From: Blasia pusilla | Taxonomy: Eukaryota; Marchantiophyta; Marchantiopsida; Blasiales | DNA length: 64,000 bases | Assembly: GCA_050084515.1 (NCBI GenBank) | Contig: CM114272.1 | Span: 31,744,001 to 31,808,000 of the forward strand | Reading direction: 5' to 3' | In this document: in pieces, positions 50,645 through 61,800 of the stretch | How the letters are laid out: every line of letters begins with the position of its first letter | Numbering within the stretch: the first letter of the stretch is position 1 | Position numbers and translations under genes: made by a program | Notes under the pieces: generated by a model | The model's input: the letters and a program-made list of their open reading frames with translations, nothing else | What the model was told of the DNA's origin: nothing | Database searches by the model: none

Positions 50645-52832
50645 ATGGTGACCGCAAAGTCGAGCTCGACATGGTTACTCTGGGTTCTTGGGCTCGCGAT
50701 TTTAGGGTCAACTATTGTCGATGCCCAGCTCTCTACTACTTTCTACGATACGCGCTGCCCCGGTGGTGTAAACGCAGTAACGACCGTAATCCGCAATGCT
50801 GTTAGGAGTGACAGGACTCTGGCACCCTCTCTTCTTCGCTTGCATTTCCACGACTGCTTTGTTCGGGTAATCTCCGTCACCCACATACTCATTAAGTTTC
50901 ACGACCTTGGGCAACTAAAATCAGAAACATTCGAGTCTGTCGGCGTGCGAGTGCTTGCTAATAATCGAGCAATTGTTACCCAGAGAAAACATTTATAGCT
51001 TAACAATAAAACTTAGAGTGTTTTTCCAAGAAGCTTAGAGTGTTTTTAATCATGTACTTTTTATCATGTACTTGTTGCTGGATCTTGTATCTAAATTACA
51101 CAAATAAGATAAAGTTTATATATGTGACAGTTTTAATCAGAATGAGCTAATTTAATATAATATTGAGGTCAATACCTTAGGGTTGCCAAGACTGTTGAGG
51201 TCGTAGTTCGATCTCCATTCTACTCGTGTGCGGCAATTAAACCGATCGATCCATGAGATTGACTGCTAAATGGATTTGAGGTCTACGAAACCATCTATTT
51301 AGTTTGTTGATAATTTCAATGGCCTCTTCTTCAGGGTTGCGATGGTTCTGTTCTATTGGACTCGCCCCGAGGAGAGAAGAATTCTATAGGGAACCGAAAC
51401 TCGCTGCGAGGTTTCAATGTTATCGATGCTGCCAAGGCCCAAGTCGAAGCCATGTGCCCCGGTGTCATATCTTGTGCTGACATTCTCGCTCTTGCTGCCC
51501 GCGATGGCATGAGGACGGTAGGTGATACAAAATTTCATGTTGATGATGAATATAAACTACGTTTATCTGTTGCTTAATGTGGTCATGAATATAATTGACT
51601 TAATGTAGGTTTGCCTTGTGTTTAGCGATTTTCTCTATTCTGTGGTCATGAACATAATTGACTTTAAGCCTTTCAATTTACGGATTGATCACTTGTGTAT
51701 CGACCCTTTCGAGTCTAACTACGTTTGTCAAACTAGAAACATTTCAGTCGAACTAGAAATTATAACGGTTAGAGAATTTGCGGAGCTCAGCGCGAGAGAT
51801 CGATGAATGCATCTCTCGTCCGTGTACTCTCAATCGGAACTAACTTTCGGTAAACGTTTCTTTCAGATCTCGGGCCCTGGATTGTCGAATTGGCAGGTTC
51901 CTTTGGGCCGTAGAGATGGAGTCGTGACATCAGCTGCTGAAGCGAACAGAAACCTACCATCCGCAAACGCGAACTTCAACCAGTTGGCAAGATTGTTCGC
52001 AAGCAAAGGACTCAGTACCACTGACTTGGTGCTTCTTTCAGGTGTGTGAGTTCGTATGATCTTTCTAACATTAAAGTAGCTTCCTCAACAATTCATGTCC
52101 CGTCGTACTGTTGAATCGGACTAATCCATCCGCACACTCAAGATGTTTGTAGCCGTGTCTATATAGAGAGAGAGATCGGCTGTGGGCGCTAGAATTCGGA
52201 AGGAGGATCTAGAGGAGAACAATATGCATAGACTTGGAACTTTCTGGTCAATTGGAGAAGTGTTCACCAATTGATCCTAGCTAGGGATGACACTATTCCC
52301 TGCTTGTGGACTTCTTTCGACTTCGCCAGGAATCTGAAGAGACCTTTATTCGAGTTTGTCACGATCTCGGCCGACTTCGCGAATGCTACTTGCTGACCTT
52401 CCATTGCAATTTGATGGCTCCCTTGCAGGCGCGCACTCCGTTGGCAGGTCACGCTGCATTAGCTTCCAGAGTCGGCTCTACAACTTCTCATCAACCGCTC
52501 GTACCGATCCATCCATGAACCCTACCTTCGCGGCCAACTTGAAGAGAGCGTGCCGATTCGGAGACACTACCACCAGAGTCCTCATGGATCAATCCACCCG
52601 GGTGGACACCTGGGATAACCATTACTACGCAAACATCCTCAACGGCAGGGCTCTCTTCACCTCGGACGATTCTCTCCGCCGGAACCCTGCAGGCCTGAGG
52701 GTTGTCAACCAGGAGAACCGGGCCACCTCGGATGCGAGATTCGGAGCTGCAATGGTGAAGATGGGACGCATCGGAGTACTTACCGGTCGCAACGGGCAGA
52801 TCCGGAGGAGATGCAATGCCGTGAACAGCTAA
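50645..52832 (+). CDS. Class III secretory peroxidase 3
   Basis: Exons are 50,645-50,866, 51,335-51,517, 51,867-52,041 and 52,429-52,832; introns are GT-AG at the same three positions as the other two genes. The product is 327 aa. I chose ATG 50,645 rather than an upstream in-frame TTG because it starts a signal peptide ([16 protein letters not shown]) cleaved after VDA. Distal Arg and His ([17 protein letters not shown]), proximal His ([12 protein letters not shown]), [16 protein letters not shown] and eight cysteines are all present. It is the most diverged of the three: DTRCPGG for [19 protein letters not shown] for [12 protein letters not shown], and RVDTWD and LNGRALF in exon 4. Intron 1 is longer and AT-rich and holds a tRNA-like phrase near 51,200. 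It should be active and secreted like the others. Confidence 0.95.
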
Positions 52833-53433
52833 GCTAATCAGGTCGCGTAGTCTAACCTCGTCAAGACGAGATACGGTCGCCAATGATTATCCATATCTAC
52901 GAAAATATAAAATATTAGTGTAGTTTGACATCAGTTCCCCATTTAGTACATCCTAAGAGTTGCAGGTGTTATCTGTGTATAAAGTAGAGGTAGTGAGTAT
53001 ATATGCAGTTAGTGCGATTGTGTTTGAGTATCCATTTTCTTGAAACCCTTGGTTTTCTAGACCCGTAGCTTAGGCGACATTGAGGGGCAATTCCCAAGCC
53101 GTGATACTACCAGGTTCATAGAAGGCTTAGAACGATTGGCTTCATTTGCAAGAACCATTAAAGAACAACAAGTATAAGATTGATTGCGTTATCGTAACGT
53201 ATACAAATACATTTCAATGTGATCACTTAGATGATTAGATGGGCCGTTGTTTCAAAATTATGCAATAAATCTACATACTCTCGTATGTTCACCTTTTGGA
53301 GTGTTCACTCTCGTAAACACTCCAAAATACAATCTCTTTGCTCCTGCAGGAACCTGGTTGACGAATACTAGAGTATGTTTACCTTGAAACTAGCCTTAGG
53401 GATATCTTTCAAAATATTGCTGGAATTTGCTTA
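52833..53433. other. 3' flank of peroxidase 3
   Basis: I see no gene. A short inverted repeat surrounds 53,299-53,328 (ttttggagtgttcactctcg / aaacactccaaaata, pairing tattttggagtgtt). Its AT-rich composition fits a 3' untranslated and intergenic region. Confidence 0.35.
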
Positions 53434-53725
53434 AGTGGCCCCCTTCCCATGTTTTGTTTCATAAGTGGCCCCTTGGCAAAGTTGTTTGCTTGAGTGGCCC
53501 CTTGGAAGTGCCAGGTCGGATCTCTAGCCGGTTGCTTGCAAAGTTCTTGTACGTCACTATTGTAGACTGCAATATTATCATACAAGAACAATCCACAATT
53601 AAGTCGATTATTTGGTTTCCATGGGGGCCTCAAGTCGATTATTTGGTTTCCATGGGGCCTGAAGCACGGGCAAAAGTTAAGTCGTTTATTTGGTTTTCAT
53701 GGGGGCCCGAAGCTCGGGCAAAGTC
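53434..53725. repeat. Two adjacent three-copy tandem repeats
   Basis: First, aagtggccccctt-type units recur at about 53,433, 53,464 and 53,493. Second, aagtcgattatttggtttcc with atgggggcc occurs at 53,601, 53,632 and 53,679, the last two extended by gaagc.cgggcaaa. A 141-aa frame across them is a by-product of the repeats. Confidence 0.7.
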
Positions 53726-53970
53726 TTACACTCTAGGAAGTGTTTATTGTTCAATGTTTACTGTTCACCTACACAATTACCAAATGGATGGTATTGAACG
53801 CACCACACATCTTGTCCACGAATATCCATCATTTTCCTTTCCATGTGGATGAAAAAATTAGCAATCATCAAGAGGAGAAGTGCGGATCTTATGAACGGAG
53901 GCCATTATCAACACAATCCCAAGCGGCTTTCGAGTTGTGGAGAGCATCTACATCCATGTTGTACGCATAT

Positions 53971-54720
53971 ACATCGCTACACAACATACATCGCTGTCAC
54001 CGAACACACACACAAACACGCACAATCCCATGCTAACTCATGACATCCAAACACATAGGCGAGAAGTACCAAAATATCTCCAACGTAAAGTAAGATCTAA
54101 TCTCTCTCTACACCATCTCGCACCATAGCTCTCAAAGGTGTGCATTCTCTCTCATGTCAAACCAAACCCACTCTCCTAATGAGAGGCTTGGGTTAAAGTC
54201 ACAAGGCAAGGGATCATAGATCCACCGCCTCATGCCAAGAGGTTCAACAAAGAGAGAATAAGCTCTCTCTCCTTGAATTATACCCCTCCCCTCTCCCAAG
54301 CTCTCTCCATGGTAACCTATTCTCCCAAGTCACCTCCTTGGCTCTTGACCTGATGTAGGAGGTCAAGGGCCACTTACCAAAAAATGAAAGTCGGTCATAT
54401 ACTCAAAATGGTACTTGACTAAAATAGCAAGTTCCTCAATATGGCTCCAAATGAGCCGAAACGAAAGGGAAACCTGCTCTCTCAGGTTTCCCGGGGCCTT
54501 AGCACGTCTTCCTCAACGTACTGAGCCTGTCCTCCACTACTCACGAAGGCGCTCTACTAGATCTCACTGATCTATCCTAAAAGACGTGACACTTGTCGTG
54601 CTCATACACATCGCTACTCAACATACATCGTTGTCACCGAACACATCTACAATCACGCACGATCCCATGCTAATTCATGACATCCTAACATAGAGGCGAG
54701 AAGTACCAAAATATCTCCAA
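53971..54720. repeat. Direct repeat of about 110 bp, 636 bp apart
   Basis: catcgctacacaacataca through aagtaccaaaatatctccaa at 53,972-54,080 recurs at 54,608-54,720 with roughly ten changes. Both copies lie downstream (in minus orientation) of the gypsy pol, so they may mark its 3' LTR or an internal 3' repeat. LTR ends were not defined. Confidence 0.6.
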
Positions 54721-57577
54721 TCGCCTCTCTAGCTGGTGGTTAGGTCCCTCTAACTCCAGATAGCCATCTATCCGTACCTACCACGACATACATCTCTAGG
54801 ATGATAAGAGCACAAAGGCCAGGTGCTCATGTGGCCCCATCGTTAGTCGCCTTCTTGTCATCCATGTCACAGAAAAAGTCGGAATCGAAACCTGCCTAGT
54901 ATCTTCTCTATGTACATCTGGGACACATCCATCGTCCCCGAGGAACCTTAGTGAGAGGTGGCGTCAGACATGCCATATGCCAACCTCTCGAATATCCATC
55001 ACAGACTAGCATCGTGGCTGCACCACGAGCAAAACCACACAACATGCAACGCAAGCCTATAGGAACTACTGCTGAGCTCGGATCTACTGTACTATCCATG
55101 TTAGGAAGGTGACATGGCGTACAATTACGCACATGGTCCTTCCATACCATACCATCGCATCCCTCCAGCAAGAGAACACCAGATGGCAAAACGTCACGCA
55201 CTCTCAAGATAATGCGCCCTATAGTTACATCCAACGTCGTTGGTGGCGTCTGCTGCAAGTAAACATAATCTCCGGATAGTTGGTCAATAAGCACCATTCC
55301 GAATAGTTGCATACCTCAACGTATCCCTATGTTATGCAATCGCCAAGTTCTCAAACGCCACTGGCATCACTCTCCGAAACAACTCAACCTTCTAAGATCA
55401 TGCTCGCATCCATACATTTGGGTCATCAAGGTCCAACACCTCACCAACATCTCGAAGAATGGACGTAGGTAAATGTGGCTCTCGGCCATAAAATAGCAAG
55501 TACGGTGAAAAAGACACTAAGGATGCTTGCCTGCTGAATCTCTATCCCATCGCTAGCCATGGCAACTAGAGGTTCCAATCTCCTAGGTAACTTCTCTGCA
55601 AGCCATACTTGCGTAAACCCCTCTTCACTGTCTGCACAACTCTCTCCGCTAATCCATCCGCCTCGGAATGATCTTGTGAAGTCGTGCGGTGGTCGATCAA
55701 CGCCTAATCACACAAGGCTTGGAACTCACCGTGAAACTCGGTACTCTAGTCTGTCAACACCTTAGCCGGTGCACCATAATGACTTAGCACTTTGTCAAGG
55801 AAGGCATAAGCTACTCCCTTAGTCGCTTTTTCAGGCAATGCAACCAACTCGATCCACTTCGAGAAGTGCTCAACGATCACCAACACATAACAACTATGAC
55901 GCTCCGTCAAAGGCAAAGGTCCTGCAAAATCCAAACTCCATCTATACCCTAAGCCCATGATCGGGAATGGATGCAACTGTGGAGTCGGAGCATTGAACAA
56001 TTCTCGGACCCGATCACACACCATGCACCTCGCAACAAACAGCTGAACGTTAGTCTGCATGCCTCGCCACCAATACTGAATTTGGAGCAAGTTGTACCTC
56101 CGCTTCACCCCAAAGTGACCCAACTCCTCTTGGGCATGCTGCACTAGTCGTGCTCTCTACAAAGGATGCGGCACTACCCATACTCTACCATCCTCCCAAA
56201 CCCTCAAAACATGTGTCCCCTCCCAACGGAACCGTCTAGCCCGCTGTCGGATCTGATCTCACTCTCTAGCAGCCAGGGTGCTCGCAGCGCTGCCACTACG
56301 AAGGTACTCCACAACTACTCCATCATCATGAATATCTCGGCCACTTATCGTCTTCTCACTGGCCTCGGGATCCAAGGACTCTCCACTAGACCTCGCCATC
56401 AAAGTCTCCACACTCTGGCTCTCCATAGCCAACATGCCTAAATAGGCTGACGCGTGCCATCCTGGCCCTGACTTCTCATCACTCTCTCCATGCCATCGAG
56501 CTCTAGTCGTATCCCGCTGACTCGGGCATGGGTTACGACTCAACCCATCTCCATCTTGGTTGAGCGTCCCACATCTATGTACCACCTGAGAATCATACCC
56601 CTGCAACAACAGAGCCCATCTCGCAAGCTTCCCTATAAGCTTGTCGGACTCCATCAACCACTTCAGTGGTTGATGATCAGTGATGATGGTAAAGGGGTTG
56701 TTGAATAAGTAACACCTGAAATATGCGATAGCCCACACCGCAACCAAGCACTCACCCTCATACGAGCTGTACTTTCCCTCTACAGCGTTGTTTGAGCCGC
56801 TAGCGTAAGCCACCACAAACTCTCTACCCTCATCATCATATTGGGTGAGCACCGCTCCAAGCCCCAACATGCTCCAATCTATGTGCAGCCGGAAAGAATG
56901 CCCCCTGATCGGTCTCCTCAAGATGGGCGCGGACGTCAACCTATCCTTGAGCAACTGAAATGCTCGCTCCTGCTCATCCCCCCAATGCCACTCGTGATCC
57001 ACCTTGGTCAACAAGGTCAGCGGCTTCGTAATCGAACTGAATCCCTTGATGTATCGCCGATAGAAGTTCGCCAATCCCATGAATGCGCAAACACGGCTCA
57101 CATCTGTAGTGCGTGGAGTGCGTGAGATAGCCTCTACCTTCGTCTATTGAATACCAAGGCCCCTTGGGTATATCGTTTGACCTAAGTACTCAATATGGTC
57201 GTAGAAGAACTTGCACTTGCCTGGATGTAGCTTCAGCCCATGTAATAACAATCGTCGAAATACCTTCTCTAGATGTCGCTCATGCTCCTCAACCGTGGCG
57301 CTAAAGACTACGATGTCATCAATATCACACCTAGCAAAATGTAGACCAGCCAAGATTCTATCCATGACCCTCAGAACTCAGCCGGGGCGTTCTTTAGCCC
57401 AAATGGTAAGAACCGCCACTAAAACAAACAATCCTTCCCATGAGGATCGATGCCCCAAAATGTCGTCTTCTCCCTATCCTCCAATTTGATAGGTAGTTGA
57501 TGGTATTCGGCTCGCAAATCCAATGAACTGAAGACCTTTGCGTGACCAATCGCATTGAAGATCTCCTCAGGGGTGGG
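54721..57577 (-). mobile_element. Ty3/gypsy element, 5' part cut off by a nested insertion
   Basis: The minus-strand pol remains run from 57,577 to 54,908. The reading begins abruptly inside the reverse transcriptase where the plus-strand LTR at 57,578 starts, so the rest of this older element should lie beyond that younger insertion, outside the window. Its 3' limit is unknown; the direct repeat at 53,971-54,720 may belong to it. Confidence 0.7.
54908..57577 (-). pseudogene. Ty3/gypsy pol remnant with a C-terminal PHD finger
   Basis: Order along the minus strand: RT (SSLDLRAEYHQLPI, RFLPFGLKNAPAEF, CDIDDIVVFS where the family has Y-x-DD, GLKLHPGKCKFF) at 57,577-57,144. RNase H (HIDWSMLGLGAVL, SYEGECLVAVWA, ITDHQPLKWLM) at 57,101-56,259. 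Integrase zinc end and core (GHFGVKRRYNLLQ, CMVCDR, WSLDFAGPLPL, KVLTD) at 56,144-55,746, then in decayed form to about 55,320. Last comes a PHD finger (54,914-55,048: CMLC, LVCDGY, GWHMAC, MCPRC). PHD fingers bind histone tails and could guide integration, as chromodomains do in other gypsy elements; that is inference. One of eight zinc ligands is Tyr instead of Cys. Stops and at least two frame changes make the element dead. Confidence 0.8.
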
Positions 57578-58763
57578 TGTGATACCCACAATTTTGTACT
57601 TTTGAAGAAATATATCTTTTTATTCAACGAAGACTCTTGTACATTATGATTTTGATTATGATTTATTATTATGAGGAGGAATGAGTAAGATTAAAATGAA
57701 TCAAGAAGGTCCAAGGACAAGGCAGAGACATAGAAAATCAAGGATTTTCCTAAGAGGAGAGCAGAACAAGACTGGGCAAGAAGCTTTGGAACGATAACAA
57801 AGCTCAACGAAGCATAACGAAGCAAGAAGAAGAAGAGAAAGAAGTACTTCGCTCTTGTACAAAGCGCAAAGCACGAATCATCTTAAACAAGAACGAAGAA
57901 TGGAGCGCTTTGTCCTCAAGAAGTCCAGCGAAGCGAAGCCAAGAACAAGAGTGATTTCAAGCGACACACCATTAGAACAGTTAGACTAGGAAAGGGCGCG
58001 ACCCTCTGTATCAGATAGATAGTCAGGACAGTTTTGTTCTGCAGATTCATAGGGATCGTAGGAAAAGCTAAGAGAACCATAGATCTAGGTAGTTACAAAT
58101 GCTGAAAAGACACCAGCTTCATCAAGAACGCTTCGAATCTTTGGATCACTCCTACTCCAACGAGTATTTAAGAAGCAAGAGAGAAGCCATAATCATCATT
58201 CTATTACGAAGTCCTCATGTTGTAGGAATGGCCCGAGCAAGGGAGTAGTACCCTTTCGAGCTTGTATACACTTTGAAGCTTTTTCATTTTTGATGGAGTA
58301 GTAAAGCAATCATTCATTCATTCTGATGTGCGATGCTTATGTCTGAGTATTCCTTTTGGGTCTGCAGAGTGAAGGGTGAATCAGGCGAACCTTTCTCATC
58401 AATGAAATAATCAACGTGAGTTGTAGGAAATCTGTTTGACAGAGAGTAGCCTGCCGAGAGGGATTAAGTTCCGAAAGTAGGAGAAGCCAGCTTTCATGTT
58501 GAGGTCTTTGTGAGGTTTCTTGATATGGAGAGGAAATCTACCTGAGCATGTTGTCAATTCCACTAGAGAGAATTGAGAAAAGATCCCTTGTACTAAGAAA
58601 GATATTGATAAGACATTGAATATAACTCATACACATTTAAATACAACTATTACAACAGAATTGTAATTTCGAACTCTCTTTTCATCAAACAATGATCCTC
58701 TTGGGGATCGAACTTATTAAACGATTGTAAAATAGAAACTCTTATACATTACATATAGGAACA
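57578..58763 (+). repeat. 5' long terminal repeat
   Basis: It begins TGTGATACCCACAATT at 57,578 and ends near ..ggaaca at 58,763, about 1.2 kb, just before the primer-binding site. The body is A/G-rich with many gaag repeats. Transcription should start within it; no definite TATA box was chosen. A diverged relative starts at 19,361. Confidence 0.7.
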
Positions 58764-58770
58764 AAATTTT

Positions 58771-58788
58771 TGGCGCCGCTTTCGGGGA
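58771..58788 (+). other. Primer-binding site, tRNA-Asp type
   Basis: tggcgccgctttcgggga differs at only two positions from TGGCGCCGTTGCCGGGGA, the site complementary to the 3' end of plant tRNA-Asp used by several gypsy families. It begins 8 bp after the inferred LTR end. Confidence 0.75.
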
Positions 58789-58820
58789 TCATAAGCTTTG
58801 CTGAAGAGGGAGAGAGACAC

Positions 58821-61800
58821 ATGGGGAATCCAGGAGCGGGGAAAGAAGCCTCGTCTCCTAGAAGACCCAACCAGCTAGTCCTTACTGAAGACCATTTGCT
58901 AGCTCTAGCTATCCCCCTCAGACAATGGATGAACAAAGATAACAACCGGTTTGGTGCATTGGTGCTAGAAAAGATAGAAAAATTAATTAGTATTTTCAAC
59001 AAACCAATCGCCGAATGGTGCTTCGCTTGTGAACGTCAGTTGTACTTGGTGATGACTCGGTACTTCTGTTTATGGGAGGAAAACCTGGCAAGAAGGTTAA
59101 GAGCACCTGCACACTCCTATAGGCTTAGGAATTAGAAAGATTTAATTTCCCTCCATAGACCCCTACCTTGTTGCGACCGTGGGTGCGGAAGTAAGCTCCC
59201 GAATCCCAGAAGGGACTTATGGAAGTCTCCCAGCCCTCTTCGCGAGATCAGTGAGCTGATCGACGCAGTAAGCAACAAGAAGATCACCCATCTTGGAGAC
59301 CATCTAGGGTGTCTCCTAGTCTTCGTCTTCGCACAAAGCCCCAAGAGCAAGAAGAGGGACAGGAATACACTCCCCACCACGTCTCCTGCCAGTTCGGAGT
59401 CGGAAAAAGTGTCAACCTGGAACCCCTTTGGGGACTCAGGGGGCAAAGAGCCGACCAAATCAACTAGATTGGAACCGCTGCCTCCTCCCTCCCGAGCATC
59501 AAGCCCGGGACCCAGCAGTAGACCATTCCCAATTGCCAACACTAGAAAGACGCTACTAAGATACCCCACGTTTGTAGGGGGACGGCGAGATGATGTTGAC
59601 AACTTTGTGCTTGAATTTACCCATGTAGCCAAGGCTAATGGGGAAGGCTCAGAGGAGGATTTGTTGCAAGTCTTTCCAGGCCTGCTCAAGAAGCGACCAA
59701 ACCAATGGTACGAGGGTCTCGGAGTGGACATCACGGAAACCTGGAAAAGGGTACTGGAGGCCTTTCTTCATGAGTTCCGTGACGTGGAGTTTGAGGACAG
59801 GCTTCTTACATAGTTTCGGGACCTGAAACATAAAAAGAAGGAAACTCTTAGGGAATACACACAAAGGTTTTGAAGCCTAGTGAATAAACTTGAACACACT
59901 ACTACCTCACAATTGGTAGATTGGTTCGTGTCGGGACTGTCCAAAGAAATGGACCGGTACTGCCGGCGAGGCCAACGAGATTCCCTGGAAGCAGTCATAG
60001 CCTCCGTAGAGGCGTACGAGGCCTCAGAGAAGTCCCATAAAACACGAAGACGGCGTCACCAACGACGAGGTTCTTCGCAAACTAGTGCTTCGTCGGAGGA
60101 CGAAGCGTCTTCCAGAGATACGGAATCCTCTATGGAGGACACTTCGGAGTCCTCGGACTCCGAAAAAGATTCAAAATCTAAGCGGGAAAAAAAAAGCACA
60201 CGCCATCACTCTCCCAAGCACCGAAGGAAAACCCGACCAACAAAGCACCTTCCCCAGCGGTCGGAAAGTCTAGTGAGGGGGACAACGAGGAAGGCACGGA
60301 AGTCTGCCATGGAAGAGCTAAGTAAACAAATGGCGGAATTGAAGGTACATCTGGCGGCCTAGAAGGATCCCAGATGACGACCAAGTCTGATGAGGCCCAA
60401 CATCTGGTGCAGTACCTGCAGAACCCAAGGGCATACTTCTCAGGAACGTCATACTCAGAGGGATTTACGTTGGATCCAAGAAGATCCAACTACAGAAGAA
60501 GGGTGGTATGAACCCGAACAATGGGAAGGGTGCTATGCAATCCAAGTTGTGCCACCACCTAATCCCAGACGAAGTTGGATCACCCGATATGTGCCTCTAG
60601 ATTACGGGGAAGAGAGACCCCTAAGACAGATTATGGGCGCGGCGGCCTTCACGCCACCCATAAAAAGGAATTGTTGTTATAATTGCGGGGCAGCTCACCA
60701 CTGGACTAATAATTGCCCAAATCCAAAGCGGCCAATAGGACTCAATCCTTTGTGCGGAAATTGCAAGAAGGGTGGGCACACCGCAGTGGAATGCCCGGAG
60801 CCCAAGGTCCCGCGGTTTTTGGTAAAGTATGTCAACACCCCAGCAGCCCAACCAGAGTCCAAGAATGACGTAAATGTGCAACTCGTCCGAGTGGAAGAAT
60901 TAGGGTCCCCTAGGCCAAGGGGAGTCACTATCAGGGAGGAGGACTCGGATAGAACGGCGGCCGAAGAATCATCGGACTGGCCCAAGGAGCTCCAAGAAAC
61001 CGTTCTTGCTATCACAACGAGGTCCAAGAATCAGACCCCTGGGACCCCCAAGGCAAGGAAAGGTGCTTTGTCTTCGCGCGAAGCTAAAGACCCCAAGACG
61101 AAAAGTGTCGACGCCTTCCGCGCCGGGAAGGCCATCCTAAAAGGCGATGTTGACCCGGCCTTCGATCAAAGTCACCCTAAGTTCTTCCATCAGGATATGG
61201 AGGACCAGGTTCGGGTTCAAGTGTGTCAGGTACAGGGGCCACAAGGGAGGCAGACCACACAGAAGATGAGAACCGGAACGACTCCGGCAATGCAACCCAT
61301 CGCGACGTCACCTCTGGTCTTAGAAGCCTACGACTTACTCAGGGATTTGGCGTCAACCCCGGCCAATATAACCCTGCTGCAATTATTAATGGATAACCCT
61401 GTGTACAGAAAATTTTTGTAGGAGTGGAAGATAAGCCGCAGAAAACCCAAGAAGTCTGCAAAGAATCTACTAGTAGTGGATCTGTTCCGTATCGAAGTGG
61501 AAGATTTGGGAACATCAGAGGTAGAGGTGGAGATTGAGGGACACACCATTAAGAAGGTCCCCATTAACTCTGGAAGCGGAATTAACATTATGACGGAACA
61601 GACGGCCTAGGCACTAGGATACACGGAGTACGAGCCCACCGACAAGTATCTGCGGTTCGTGGATCAGTCCCGGAAGCGACCCCTCGGACAGCTCACTCAG
61701 ATCCCAACCATGCTCGGTGGGGTGCTATTTCTGTTGGACTACTTAGTATTGCAGCCCCTAACAGCCACTGGCTATCCTTTGCTTATTGGAAGACCCTGGC

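Noticed and set aside
53427-53852. 141-aa frame
   Set aside because: It is created by two sets of tandem repeats.
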